Assembly (NCBI GenBank): GCA_015489175.1
Contig: WGAI01000059.1
Coordinates: 1 to 64,000, forward strand
DNA from: Caldifarciminota bacterium
GTDB lineage: Bacteria; Hydrothermota; Hydrothermia; B15-G9
Direction of reading: 5' to 3'
DNA length: 64,000 bases
Shown here: piece by piece, positions 26,397-34,828 of the stretch
Layout: every line of letters begins with the position of its first letter
How positions within the stretch are numbered: the first letter of the stretch is position 1
Made by a program: the position numbers and the translations under genes
Notes under the pieces: model-generated
The model's database searches: none
What the model was told of the DNA's origin: nothing
What the model saw: only the letters and a program-made list of their open reading frames with translations

Positions 26397-27518
26397 TTAA
26401 CCTACTAAATCGACCACTGTCCTGTGCAGTTTCAGCCTGAAATCCCTGATTTTGCGCGCATCGCGTCCGTAAAAGACGCGATTGGTGAGGGCTACAACGA
26501 CGAGCTCCCTATCGGGATCGATGTAAAGCGATGTGCCCGTGAAGCCTGTATGTCCGAATGTGTTAGGACCGAGTGGGTTGGATGGCGATGTTTCGGCGGG
26601 CGACCAAAGAGCCCAACCGAGCCCGCGCCTGGTGGTGCCCTTTTCGGCCTGAAGCGAAACCGCCTCTTGAGCCAGATGACTTTCTATCAGGACAGAATCT
26701 CCGAGCACCGAATGGAGCCACAAACGCCCAAATTCCGCCACATCTTTGACATTACCGAAAAGCCCGGCGTGCCCCGACACGCCGCCAAGCGCCCACGCAT
26801 TTTCGTCGTGCACCTCTCCCTGCATCCTTTTTCCGCGCCATGGGCAATACTCGGTGGCCGCCGCAGTGTTGGCGGGAACAGGGCCGTAGGTTATCGAGGC
26901 TAACTGATACGGGGCTGTCAGATACCTTGAAACAGCCAGATTTAAAGGCATATCCGTGAGCTTTTCGATCGTCCAGCCGAGAACCATGAAGCCGAGATCC
27001 GAATAAACCACATTCGTTCCGGGTAGGTATGCGAAATCCGTATGAAACACCGCATCCCTGATCTTATCAGGCGAGCCCAATTTATAAAGTGGCTTCCAGC
27101 CGGGCAGGCCAGAAGTATGGGTCAGGAGGTGTCGAAAGGTGACATCTCGTGCGTCAACTGTGCCGCCGCTCGATACCTCGATGTATTTACCGGGGGCAAG
27201 CGGGTTCTCGAAAGGTGCAATCTCCCTCGTGCCAGAGAATTCGCTGAGTATCGAGCTGACAGGCTCATCAAGTGAGACGAACTCGTCCTCAACAAGCCTC
27301 AAAAACACCGTGGTGGTGAACAATTTTGTCAGTGACGCAAGGTCAAACAGTGTGTCCTCGGTCGCAGGTGTGCTGCCAAGCTCAGGGTTTAACACGCCCG
27401 CAGCATGTTCAAAAACAACCTCATCCCGTTTGACGACAGCGACAGCAGCGGCAGTGCAGCAATCCCCGATGCCGTTTTCTACTATGTCTCTCAGCAAGTT
27501 GATGTCACTTTGAGCCAT
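26397..27518 (-). CDS. Beta-lactamase-family serine hydrolase (class C/PBP4-like)
   Basis: A 373-residue protein with the three penicillin-recognising motifs: S62-L-T-K65 (LASLTKLFTTT), YSD in VVYSDLGFMVLGW in place of YxN, and HTG in FGHTGFTGTSLYI. No signal peptide is evident, so it is probably cytosolic, which fits an esterase or peptidase role better than antibiotic hydrolysis. The ATG at 27518 overlaps the GNAT gene end; a TTG one codon earlier is possible. No clear ribosome site, so translational coupling is likely. Confidence 0.86.
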   Translation of the reverse strand: MAQSDINLLRDIVENGIGDCCTAAAVAVVKRDEVVFEHAAGVLNPELGSTPATEDTLFDLASLTKLFTTTVFLRLVEDEFVSLDEPVSSILSEFSGTREIAPFENPLAPGKYIEVSSGGTVDARDVTFRHLLTHTSGLPGWKPLYKLGSPDKIRDAVFHTDFAYLPGTNVVYSDLGFMVLGWTIEKLTDMPLNLAVSRYLTAPYQLASITYGPVPANTAAATEYCPWRGKRMQGEVHDENAWALGGVSGHAGLFGNVKDVAEFGRLWLHSVLGDSVLIESHLAQEAVSLQAEKGTTRRGLGWALWSPAETSPSNPLGPNTFGHTGFTGTSLYIDPDRELVVVALTNRVFYGRDARKIRDFRLKLHRTVVDLVG

Positions 27519-27963
27519 CAAGGTATTTCACATAGTAGATACCGTGCACGCCGGGTTTGTAGAAATCGTATTTCGCACACTCAGGGAAATACCCGCACTT
27601 GAGGTAGAAGATGTTAGCCTGAAGGTTATCCGAACCTGTATCGACATAGATCTTCCTGACGCCGTTCTCCTTGCCATACTTTTCCATCGCCGCCATCAAC
27701 TTTTTGCCGATACCTTTGCCCTGCTGACCCTCTCGGACACCGATCATGCCGATGTAGCCGACCATGTTCCATTTGGTGAACCAGAAAGTGGAGTAACCGA
27801 CGACCTCCTCCCCATCGACAGCGACAAAAACGCGCCCGGTAGGCATGTTCAACACATTGTCCAGGTCTGCCACCGCATCCTCTCTTGGGGTGTGCATGAC
27901 ATGCTCATAGATGTAAAGCACACCTTCTCTGTGTTTATCCTGATATTCGATTATCTCAACCAT
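27505..27963 (-). CDS. GNAT-family N-acetyltransferase
   Basis: 152 residues with the GNAT fold: the acetyl-CoA-binding motif A appears as MIGVREGQQGKGIGKKLMAA (R/Q-x-x-G-x-G/A), preceded by VFVAVDGEEVVGYSTFW and followed by KIYVDTGSDNLQANIFYLKC with the conserved Asn and Tyr. The substrate cannot be told. An ATG at 27963 is used; a TTG at 27981 is an alternative. It is followed by the serine hydrolase with a 14-nt overlap. Confidence 0.88.
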   Translation of the reverse strand: MVEIIEYQDKHREGVLYIYEHVMHTPREDAVADLDNVLNMPTGRVFVAVDGEEVVGYSTFWFTKWNMVGYIGMIGVREGQQGKGIGKKLMAAMEKYGKENGVRKIYVDTGSDNLQANIFYLKCGYFPECAKYDFYKPGVHGIYYVKYLDGSK

Positions 27964-28159
27964 ACTTTGATTTTGTATCAACGCATAAAAATTTGCAACG
28001 CTAAAGGAAATGGACGATTTGTAGCCACAATTTCTCGAAATTTTTCACCAGGGATCGCTCGAATGAGCTGTTTAAACGGATCGATTTGTGGTGTCCGCGA
28101 TGAAATATTACAATCATAGCGCTTATCTGAGAGCTTCATGCCCAAAGGAGCACAACGAC

Positions 28160-29062
28160 ATGAAAAGGATTTTGGTAATAGGTTCGCCCGTAATAGACGA
28201 AATCCACACATTCAGCGGAGAAGTTTACAAAAAATGGGGAGGAATATCCTACACGATAGCGGCAGCTGCAACGCTTCTGCCCGATTACCAGATTGTGCCG
28301 GCGACATGGGTTGGGGAGGAAGAACAGGCAGCTTTCCTCAAATTCATCTCCCAATATCCCAATGTGTCCGATGAACTTCTGCTTTTCGACAGAGGACTTA
28401 CAAACAAGAACCAATTGGTTTACCGAGACGAGGAGGAAAGGGATGAGTTTTTTGAGCTCAATACCCGTCCCGTCCCGCTTGAACACCTGCGTCCTAATCT
28501 TGACACTTTCGAGGCCATAATGGTGAACTTCATCACCCCGCGCGATATAGAGATGGAAACGCTAAAAAGCATATCCATGTCATTCAAAAATTTGATGTTC
28601 GGGGACATCCATAGCCTTTTGAGGCGGCCGTCGAAGAATGGGAAGTTTGAACTGGTCAGATCGCTGCCAAACTGGAACATCTGGGCATCCTGTTTCGACA
28701 TAATTCAGTTAAACCATCTGGAACTGCCGTCGTTTACAGGTTTTGACATCCGTGACGAGGCGGAGTATCGCATGGCCGCCGCAATGGTCTTGATGGCGGG
28801 GCCGCGCTGCCTCAATGTCACCCGTGGGAAAAGCGGGTCATTGCTGGCTTACAGGGAAAACGGCGAGGTGTTTTTTAAGGTTTACACAAATCCCCCACAT
28901 ACACCCGTTGATCCCACAGGCTGTGGTGACATATTCGGTGCGGCCTTCGTCTCCGTGATGCTTGGAGGTGGAGATTTCCGTTCAGCTGCGGAATTTGCCA
29001 ACAGGAAAGCTATGGAGAAAGCTATCGGAGAATTGGATATCGGTTCGCTTGATGTAGATTGA
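28160..29062 (+). CDS. PfkB-family carbohydrate/nucleoside kinase
   Basis: 300 residues. The N terminus RILVIGSPVIDEIH and KKWGGISYTIAAAATLLPDY correspond to the substrate-binding start of ribokinase-like kinases. The C-terminal PfkB signature is DPTGCGDIFGAAFVSVML with the catalytic Asp. LNVTRGKSGSLLAYRENGEV forms the nucleotide-site region. The substrate is not evident; the family includes ribokinase, fructokinase and adenosine kinase. The ATG at 28160 is chosen for AAAGGAG 9 nt upstream and because homology begins there. Confidence 0.88.
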   Translation: MKRILVIGSPVIDEIHTFSGEVYKKWGGISYTIAAAATLLPDYQIVPATWVGEEEQAAFLKFISQYPNVSDELLLFDRGLTNKNQLVYRDEEERDEFFELNTRPVPLEHLRPNLDTFEAIMVNFITPRDIEMETLKSISMSFKNLMFGDIHSLLRRPSKNGKFELVRSLPNWNIWASCFDIIQLNHLELPSFTGFDIRDEAEYRMAAAMVLMAGPRCLNVTRGKSGSLLAYRENGEVFFKVYTNPPHTPVDPTGCGDIFGAAFVSVMLGGGDFRSAAEFANRKAMEKAIGELDIGSLDVD

Positions 29063-29064
29063 TT

Positions 29065-29093
29065 GTGCGGCCGCGCCGAAGGCGCGGCCGCAC
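29065..29093. terminator. GC-rich hairpin with GAA loop between convergent genes
   Basis: A 13-bp perfect stem, GTGCGGCCGCGCC / GGCGCGGCCGCAC, with loop GAA. It sits in the 38-bp gap between the ends of the PfkB kinase and the second M42 gene and could end both transcripts. It has no T-run on either side. Confidence 0.65.
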
Positions 29094-29100
29094 ACCGTAA

Positions 29101-30159
29101 TCAGGCCAATAAGCCTTTCAGCCTATCCACATTGCTGACGAAATTCATAACGAGCTTTAGGCTCGCATCGTAGTCGGAGAAATACATCAGGCTGACAGGC
29201 GAGTGAATGTATCTCGCAGGCACAGCGATGACGCCATACACAGCGCCTTTGCCCGATGTGTGAATTACCCCGGCGTTCGTCCCGCCGAAGCCGGGAAGTT
29301 TATACTGGAACGGGACGCCCGCCTCGCGCGCAGCATCTTCAAGAGCCATGATCATCTTCCTCGGGACGACGATTGTCTTGTCAGCTATGGTGATGACGGG
29401 GCCCTTGCCGAGCGAAGTAACCTGCTTGCGTTCAGGCACGCCGGGCATGTCGGCTCCGATTGTTCCTTCAAGCGACAACCCGATATCCGGTTGGACGGAT
29501 GCCGCCACCGTCCGAGCCCCTCTAAGTCCGATTTCCTCGCCCATTGTGAAGGCGAGATAAAGGTCAAACGGCAGCTTATCTTTAAGGTTGCGCGCGATTT
29601 CTATCATCATGGCGCAGCCAACACGGTTGTCGAATGCCTTGCCGACGAGCACACCGTCATGGATTTCCCTTGCAGGGTAGTGGATAACAACGGGATCGCC
29701 CTCATGCACGCCCCTCTGGATTACTTCATCCCTGCTTGCTGCTCCGATGTCGATGAAAAGCTCATCGATGGGGATTACTTCGCGGCGCTCAGCTTGCGTC
29801 AGGATGTGAGGCGGTTTCGCCCCGATGACACCCTGCACGATGTCGCCGCTCCTCGTCTTGATCTCCACTAAATGAGCAAGGATGATGCGAGGATCCCAGC
29901 CGCCGAGCGGCACGAACCGTATGAAGCCGTTTCTTTCGATGCTGGACACGATAAAGCCTACTTCATCCATGTGTGCATCTAACATCAATTTGAATTCACC
30001 GCCGCCTCTTTTGACGGCTATCAGGTTGCCCAGCGGATCGGTTGTGAGCTCATCGACAAATGGCTCAATCTCAGTCTTTATGAACTCCCTGACATCATCT
30101 TCAAATCCGGCAACTCCGTGGATGTCAGAGAGTTTAAGTATTAGCTCTTTATCGGCCAT
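29101..30159 (-). CDS. M42 family metallo-aminopeptidase, second copy
   Basis: 352 residues, paralogous to the gene at 6169-7236. Metal and catalytic motifs are LDAHMDEVGFIV (His, Asp), GKAFDNRVGCAM (Asp), TMGEEIGLRGAR (Glu-Glu), SLEGTIG (Glu where copy 1 has Asp) and RYIHSPVSLM (His). ATG 30159 has GGAGG 5 nt upstream; an ATG at 30171 sharing a base with the preceding stop is an alternative. Lies behind the amidohydrolase in one operon, suggesting peptide or amino-acid derivative breakdown. Confidence 0.93.
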   Translation of the reverse strand: MADKELILKLSDIHGVAGFEDDVREFIKTEIEPFVDELTTDPLGNLIAVKRGGGEFKLMLDAHMDEVGFIVSSIERNGFIRFVPLGGWDPRIILAHLVEIKTRSGDIVQGVIGAKPPHILTQAERREVIPIDELFIDIGAASRDEVIQRGVHEGDPVVIHYPAREIHDGVLVGKAFDNRVGCAMMIEIARNLKDKLPFDLYLAFTMGEEIGLRGARTVAASVQPDIGLSLEGTIGADMPGVPERKQVTSLGKGPVITIADKTIVVPRKMIMALEDAAREAGVPFQYKLPGFGGTNAGVIHTSGKGAVYGVIAVPARYIHSPVSLMYFSDYDASLKLVMNFVSNVDRLKGLLA

Positions 30160-30170
30160 TTCATCCTCCA

Positions 30171-31304
30171 TTAGCTTGATATTTCCTCACCTTTGAAAAT
30201 GATTTTTGCAGGTTTGGATGGAAGCACAAACGGGTCATCTTCCCAGATGAGGAAGTTGGCTTCCTTGCCCTTCTCGATAGTGCCCATATCGTCGTCGATG
30301 TCGAGATTTTTGGCTGCGATGGAGGTTATGGAAGCCAGAGCTTTGACCTTTGAAAATCCCGTCAACAGGAAATAACGGAGCTGGAGCAACAGGTTCCTCT
30401 GGAGCACAACGGGATGATCGGTCATCAAGGCAAAATCAAGCCCGACTTCTTTCATGGTCTGCAGGTTTTTCCATGTGTCGAACCTGAGCTCATACTTGTA
30501 GGCGAATGCGTCTATCGGCCCGTAGTTGAACGGGACTTCTCGTTTGGCGATCTCCTCGAAGATCTCGATGTTGTGCAAGTTACTGCCGTGCTCGATCGTA
30601 TATTTGAATCCGTATTCGTCAGCGAACCTGAAAAGGGCGGCCAAATCCGCCTCAGTGTGCACATGAATCCTGAGCCTGAGCTCCCCACGCAGGACCTTAA
30701 GCCACTTCAAATCGACTGGATCTATCTCCTCCTCGACTTTTTTGCCGCTCTCAAGCTGTTTTTCTATCTGCCTGGCCTTTTCAAGGGATTTCCTGAGCAC
30801 GCCGAATACACCAAGCCTTGTCGTGGGACGCTGACCTTTGTTATTTCCCGCATATTTCGGGTTTTCGCCAAGCGCTCCTTTGAGTCCACCGCTTTTGATG
30901 TAACGGTCAGCTTTCAATTTGCCCGGAACATACAGAACCGCTCCTTCGCCGCCTATAAGGTTACCGCTTCCCGGAAGGATACAAGTCACAAGGACGCCAA
31001 ATTCGACGGAGTCGGAGAGCGCCGGATCCTCGTGATCGAAAGCGTCAAATGCATCTATCAACGGGTTGGTAAAATCGATGTAATCGTTAACATCGCCTCC
31101 GTTTGACGGCTCCCCCCACCTCGCAAGGCCTATGTGGGAGTGAACATCGATGAAGCCGGGCGTCATGATCTCGACGGTGTCATAGGGAAGATTGGGATTT
31201 GACTGAGTTACTTCCTCAATTCTGCCCTCATCGTTGACCACCACGAAGGTATCGGTTTTTAGTCCCTTCCCATCATATAAGTGTTTGACAAGGTAAGCCT
31301 TCAT
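30171..31304 (-). CDS. Amidohydrolase (imidazolonepropionase-like)
   Basis: 377 residues of the metal-dependent amidohydrolase superfamily. A small beta-sandwich domain at the N terminus leads into PGFIDVHSHIGLARWGEP with the HxH metal pair; later LRIHVHTEADLAALFRF and YTIEHGSNLHNIEIF supply further His ligands and LMTDHPVVLQ the catalytic Asp. The end KGKEANFLIWEDDPF is typical of the family. The substrate is unknown; cyclic amides, imidazolones or dipeptides are possible. ATG 31304 has GGAGAAGG ahead. Confidence 0.85.
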   Translation of the reverse strand: MKAYLVKHLYDGKGLKTDTFVVVNDEGRIEEVTQSNPNLPYDTVEIMTPGFIDVHSHIGLARWGEPSNGGDVNDYIDFTNPLIDAFDAFDHEDPALSDSVEFGVLVTCILPGSGNLIGGEGAVLYVPGKLKADRYIKSGGLKGALGENPKYAGNNKGQRPTTRLGVFGVLRKSLEKARQIEKQLESGKKVEEEIDPVDLKWLKVLRGELRLRIHVHTEADLAALFRFADEYGFKYTIEHGSNLHNIEIFEEIAKREVPFNYGPIDAFAYKYELRFDTWKNLQTMKEVGLDFALMTDHPVVLQRNLLLQLRYFLLTGFSKVKALASITSIAAKNLDIDDDMGTIEKGKEANFLIWEDDPFVLPSKPAKIIFKGEEISS

Positions 31305-31332
31305 CGCACCTTCTCCTGTTTTGTTGCAGGTT

Positions 31333-31338
31333 ATTATA
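31333..31338 (-). promoter_or_regulatory. TATAAT -10 box upstream of the amidohydrolase
   Basis: TATAAT on the minus strand 28 nt before the amidohydrolase ATG, with the ribosome site between. No strong -35. The divergent GT4 gene starts at 31401. Confidence 0.45.
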
Positions 31339-31400
31339 CTCAAATTCGGGTCAGAAGTGGAAAACAATTATGCACTTTATGGCTTTATCATACTCAGTTG

Positions 31401-32597
31401 ATGAGATGCCTGATCGTCACACATAATTTTCCACGATGGTATGGAGATATCTCTGGCAATTTTATATTTGAGCTGGTATCGCGGTTCACACGCACAGATG
31501 TAAATGTGCTTGCGCCGTGGAGCCGTGGTGCAGAAGTTACCAAGCAATATCGACTGCCATCATCTAATAAGTTGAAGGTCAGCAGGTTCAAGTATGGAGC
31601 ACCTCCCTTGCCCGAAATAGCTTACATGGGCAACATGCAAAAAGTGATACTGCGCTCGCCGCTGCACCTGACATCGTTCGCATCGTTTTTAATCTCCATG
31701 ACATCAGCCGCTGCCAGACTTTCGAGATTGGTGGATGTGATAAACGCCCATTGGCTGATTCCCGGCGGATTTTCTGCCTCGCTCGGATCCATTTACCACA
31801 GGAAGCCGATGGTCATTACCATGCACGGCACGGATAGCGTGCTGTTCATGAAATTCCGCCGATACCTCAGGTTTGACCTCCCAATCTTCAGAAATTTGAA
31901 GGCGATTACGGTTGTGTCATCCTTCATAGCGGATACCGTGAGACCATTTGTTCCGCCTCATGTTCGCATTGAGGTCATCCCTATGCCTGTAAACGAAAAG
32001 GCGTTTCGCCCGGAGCTCAGGAAGTCCGTCAAACAGGAGTTTGACATTATCTATGTCGGTAGGCTGACCGCACAGAAAAACCTGAGCAACCTGTTGAAAG
32101 CCATTGCTATTCTGAGAGATAGGTTTAAATTTGAGGCAAAGGTGTTGATAGTCGGCGATGGCCCTGAGTTGCACAACCTCAAGGAATTGGCTCGAAATTA
32201 CAGGATAGGTGAGCTTGTGCACTTCGCGGGCAGTGTCCCGCCGTCACAGGTGCCTAATCAGATGGTGCGCGCACGGGTCATAGCGATGCTTTCAGTTCGC
32301 GAAGGGTTTGGTATGAGCATACTTGAAGGCATGAGGATGGGACTTCCCCAAGTGGCGTCGAACGACGGGGGGATGAAGGACATCGTGGTGGATGGGGTAA
32401 CTGGTTACCTTGTGCCGCCCGATGACGCAGACATGACGGCCGCCGCTATTTACAAAATCCTAAGTGATCCCGCCCTCTATCAAAAAATGGGCCATCTGTC
32501 CACAAAAAGGGCAGAGGAGATGTTCTCATCCGAAAAATTGGCCAGAAAGTTCGAAGATGTCCTGTTGTGGGCCGCAAAACAGTCAAATGAAGCTTAG
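31401..32597 (+). CDS. GT4-family glycosyltransferase
   Basis: 398 residues with a GT-B fold. The N-terminal domain starts RCLIVTHNFPRWYGDISGNF and includes ITMHGTDSVLFM. The C-terminal nucleotide-sugar domain has DIIYVGRLTAQKNLSNLLKA, VLIVGDGPELHNLKELA and the E-x7-E motif in SVREGFGMSILEGMRMGLPQ. It probably adds a hexose to a lipid-linked or exported glycan. Homology begins at ATG 31401; the frame is open further upstream. No Shine-Dalgarno sequence is seen. Confidence 0.9.
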   Translation: MRCLIVTHNFPRWYGDISGNFIFELVSRFTRTDVNVLAPWSRGAEVTKQYRLPSSNKLKVSRFKYGAPPLPEIAYMGNMQKVILRSPLHLTSFASFLISMTSAAARLSRLVDVINAHWLIPGGFSASLGSIYHRKPMVITMHGTDSVLFMKFRRYLRFDLPIFRNLKAITVVSSFIADTVRPFVPPHVRIEVIPMPVNEKAFRPELRKSVKQEFDIIYVGRLTAQKNLSNLLKAIAILRDRFKFEAKVLIVGDGPELHNLKELARNYRIGELVHFAGSVPPSQVPNQMVRARVIAMLSVREGFGMSILEGMRMGLPQVASNDGGMKDIVVDGVTGYLVPPDDADMTAAAIYKILSDPALYQKMGHLSTKRAEEMFSSEKLARKFEDVLLWAAKQSNEA

Positions 32598-33202
32598 AAG
32601 AACAGCCTGAACATGAATTTAAACACGGTGCTGATTGGCACATAGATTACCCATGGTATTAAGTAGATGGCCACGATCAGAAAGATGATTGTAAAAGGCA
32701 ACATGTATTCGAGGGACGGATGATCCTTCCAGAAATACTCCACCACACGCCATCCATCTAACGGAGGCAGAGGGAAGAGATTAAAAACGCCGAATGCTAC
32801 ATTTATGTAGCTGAACGAATAGAGCAATACATTGAGTGCCGAGAAGTTTACGCCTGAAATCACAAAGATCTTCATGAGCATAAGGCCGACCAGAGCAGAC
32901 AGGAAGTTGGAGAACGGCCCAGCAAGTGCGACCAAAAGTGCGTCTCGCCTTGGATTTCTCAAATTTGCAGAGTTGATCGGAACGGGCCTGGCCCAGCCGA
33001 TATGGGCGAATATAAGCGCAAGGAACCCGAACCAGTCTATGTGCTTGAGCGGGTCGAGAGTGAGCCGCCCCGCACGGACAGGTGTCGGATCACCTAACTT
33101 GTAGGCGACATAACCGTGCGAGAACTCATGAAATGACATCGCCCATAGCATGCCAGGCAGAAAAAGCAGGAAATCGACGAATTTCGAGATCAAATTTTCC
33201 AC
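32594..33202 (-). CDS. M50-family (site-2-type) membrane metalloprotease
   Basis: 202 residues with about five membrane helices. The zinc motif is H25-E-F-S-H29 in the first helix, and the third ligand lies in FPLPPLDGWRVVEYF. This compact form without PDZ domain is common in thermophiles and differs from RseP. The start is GTG 33202, preceded by GGGAGG 6 nt upstream. Substrate unknown; the family cuts membrane-spanning regulators or remnants of signal peptides. It overlaps the end of the convergent GT4 gene by 4 nt. Confidence 0.9.
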   Translation of the reverse strand: MENLISKFVDFLLFLPGMLWAMSFHEFSHGYVAYKLGDPTPVRAGRLTLDPLKHIDWFGFLALIFAHIGWARPVPINSANLRNPRRDALLVALAGPFSNFLSALVGLMLMKIFVISGVNFSALNVLLYSFSYINVAFGVFNLFPLPPLDGWRVVEYFWKDHPSLEYMLPFTIIFLIVAIYLIPWVIYVPISTVFKFMFRLFF

Positions 33203-33228
33203 ATCTACCTCCCTTGTTTTATAAGACT

Positions 33229-33257
33229 ACAAAGCCGACCGAAACGGTCGGCTTTGT
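33229..33257 (-). terminator. Terminator after speE
   Basis: A 13-bp inverted repeat, ACAAAGCCGACCG / CGGTCGGCTTTGT, with loop AAA on plus (TTT on minus). It lies 34 nt after the speE stop on the minus strand; the 3' arm ends CTTTGT and then TAGTCTTATAAAAC, a loose U-rich tail. Confidence 0.65.
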
Positions 33258-33290
33258 GTATCGAGATTATTAGCCCAAAGCTATACTCTC

Positions 33291-34202
33291 TCAAGCTTCC
33301 CATATAAACGGGCGGCTGTCCGTGAGGATCTCTCCGCCCTTTTCGAAATCTAACATCAGATAGACGGGCAGTGCGAACATTGCGCCGAGCTGCTCAGGAG
33401 AGAGGAACTTCAGGCCGTGGAGTCCGCGTTCCTGCATCAGTTCTCTGATAGCTTCGGAGGATGGAAGCTCCAGTTCTTCGGATTTCGATGCAAGAGTGAA
33501 TGCCCAGTCCAGGTTGAAGGAGAAGATGTAGGTGTGATAAGGCAGAACCGTCGGGAATACGGCCTTAAGCGTGGTCGCAATATCCACCCAGAACCTGTGA
33601 TAGTATATGTCAGCGCTTCCAGACTGGATAGCGATTATGCCGTCGTCAGTGAGCACATCGTAAACCCTGCTGTATAGCTCCTTTGTGAACAAGAAACGAG
33701 ATGGGCCACCTTCTATCGGCTCCGTGAGATCTGAGATCACGACATCGAACTTCTCATCCGTTTCCTCGAGATATTTCCTTGAGTCGCCGATAACCAATTC
33801 CGCCCTTGGATCGTCAAATGCGCCATCTGCCCACTCAGGAAGTTTTTCCTTACATACCTCGACAAGCTCTCCGTCGATGTCCACCATCACGGCCCGCTTA
33901 ACAGTTTTGTGTTTCAGCACCTCTCTAAGGGTCGCACCTTCCCCTCCGCCAAGAATGATCACGCTTTTCGGTTCGGGATGAAGCAGCATGGCAGGATGAA
34001 CCAGCGCCTCGTGGTAAACGAACTCGTCGATTTCCGCTGACTGCATCTTGCCATCAAGGAAAAGGGTCTTGCCGTAAGCTTCCAGCTCGAGTATGTCAAC
34101 AGACTGGAATTTTGTTTGTCCCTGATGCAACACCTTCTTAGCTTTGTAGAGGAATTGCAGGTTATCGGTAAATTTCTCAGCTACCCAGAGGCCATCACGC
34201 AT
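33291..34202 (-). CDS. speE: Spermidine synthase (polyamine aminopropyltransferase)
   Basis: 303 residues. The S-adenosylmethionine-type binding site ILGGGEGATLREVLKHKTVK and the acidic VDIDGELVEVCKEKLPEW are present, as are the conserved YHEALVHPAM segment and the catalytic-loop Asp in VISDLTEPIEGGPSRFLFT. It transfers aminopropyl from decarboxylated AdoMet to putrescine or a longer amine. AAAGGAG precedes the ATG. speD ends 12 nt upstream, so both steps of the pathway are in one operon. Long or branched polyamines are typical of thermophiles. Confidence 0.94.
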   Translation of the reverse strand: MRDGLWVAEKFTDNLQFLYKAKKVLHQGQTKFQSVDILELEAYGKTLFLDGKMQSAEIDEFVYHEALVHPAMLLHPEPKSVIILGGGEGATLREVLKHKTVKRAVMVDIDGELVEVCKEKLPEWADGAFDDPRAELVIGDSRKYLEETDEKFDVVISDLTEPIEGGPSRFLFTKELYSRVYDVLTDDGIIAIQSGSADIYYHRFWVDIATTLKAVFPTVLPYHTYIFSFNLDWAFTLASKSEELELPSSEAIRELMQERGLHGLKFLSPEQLGAMFALPVYLMLDFEKGGEILTDSRPFIWEA

Positions 34203-34214
34203 CTAATTCTCCTT

Positions 34215-34640
34215 TTAGTTTGCAATGGTGGCTTCTGCCAATTCCGGTTGTTTTTCTTTTTCGGCGCCGAACATGGGCAGATTGAGCTCTGGCAGCACTC
34301 CTCTCTTGACCTCGAATGTCGTGATGCTGTCAGGCTTGAACTCCTCGACAAGGACGCTTATGGCCCTTTCCACATCCACATCTTCGCTGCAATAGAATAG
34401 GTCAACGGCAGCGAAACCATGTTCGGGCCATGTATGGATTGTGAAATGGGATTCTTCTATTATGACAGCCCCTGAGACACCGAAAGGCTGGAATTGATGG
34501 AAGTAGGTGGCAACTATGTGAGCTTTTGCTTCTTCTGCGGCTCTTATCAAAACCTTTCCGACATACTCTTTATCCTTCAAGGTAGAAGGATTACAACCAA
34601 ACATCTCGACCAGCACATGGGTTCCCAATGCCTTTTTCAC
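34215..34640 (-). CDS. speD: S-adenosylmethionine decarboxylase proenzyme
   Basis: 141 residues, the class 1B bacterial/archaeal form. The self-cleavage site is EESHFTIHTWPEHGFAAVD; Ser64 becomes the pyruvoyl group after cleavage between Glu63 and Ser64. The Cys-containing DLFYCSED segment is also conserved. Translation starts at GTG 34640 with AAGGAGG upstream. It provides decarboxylated AdoMet for speE. The roughly 145-nt leader carries a consensus promoter and a short ORF with its own ribosome site. Confidence 0.95.
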   Translation of the reverse strand: MKKALGTHVLVEMFGCNPSTLKDKEYVGKVLIRAAEEAKAHIVATYFHQFQPFGVSGAVIIEESHFTIHTWPEHGFAAVDLFYCSEDVDVERAISVLVEEFKPDSITTFEVKRGVLPELNLPMFGAEKEKQPELAEATIAN

Positions 34641-34673
34641 TTCCTCTTACCTCCTTTTTTGTTTCATGCCCCA

Positions 34674-34736
34674 TCACCAATTATCGACGAAAAGGAGCCC
34701 GACACATGTTCTGGTACATCGGTCTCCGTCATGCAT
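34674..34736 (-). CDS. Possible 20-residue leader peptide upstream of speD
   Basis: ATG at 34736 is preceded 6 nt upstream by a strong GGGAGGTG site and runs 20 codons to TGA, encoding MHDGDRCTRTCVGLLFVDNW. It lies between the speD promoter and the speD ribosome site and ends 33 nt before the speD start. It could be a translated regulatory leader; it could also be chance. No known bacterial family was recognised. Confidence 0.4.
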   Translation of the reverse strand: MHDGDRCTRTCVGLLFVDNW

Positions 34737-34792
34737 AAATTACACCTCCCTAATGTTTTGGTGCAAAATCAGCTATCTCTATGTGGCGCCAT

Positions 34793-34821
34793 ATTATATT
34801 TTCGCAAAAGTCCGCTGTCAA
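34793..34821 (-). promoter_or_regulatory. Consensus promoter for speD-speE
   Basis: The minus strand carries TTGACA (34821-34816), a 17-nt spacer and TATAAT (34798-34793): a perfect match to the main sigma-factor consensus. Predicted start is near 34786. It lies only 8 bp outside the terminal sequence of the decayed insertion element. Confidence 0.85.
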
Positions 34822-34828
34822 TCGCACT

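Noticed and set aside
26397..27518. Antibiotic-resistance beta-lactamase
   Set aside because: No signal peptide and a YSD in place of YxN; the family is mostly esterases and peptidases.
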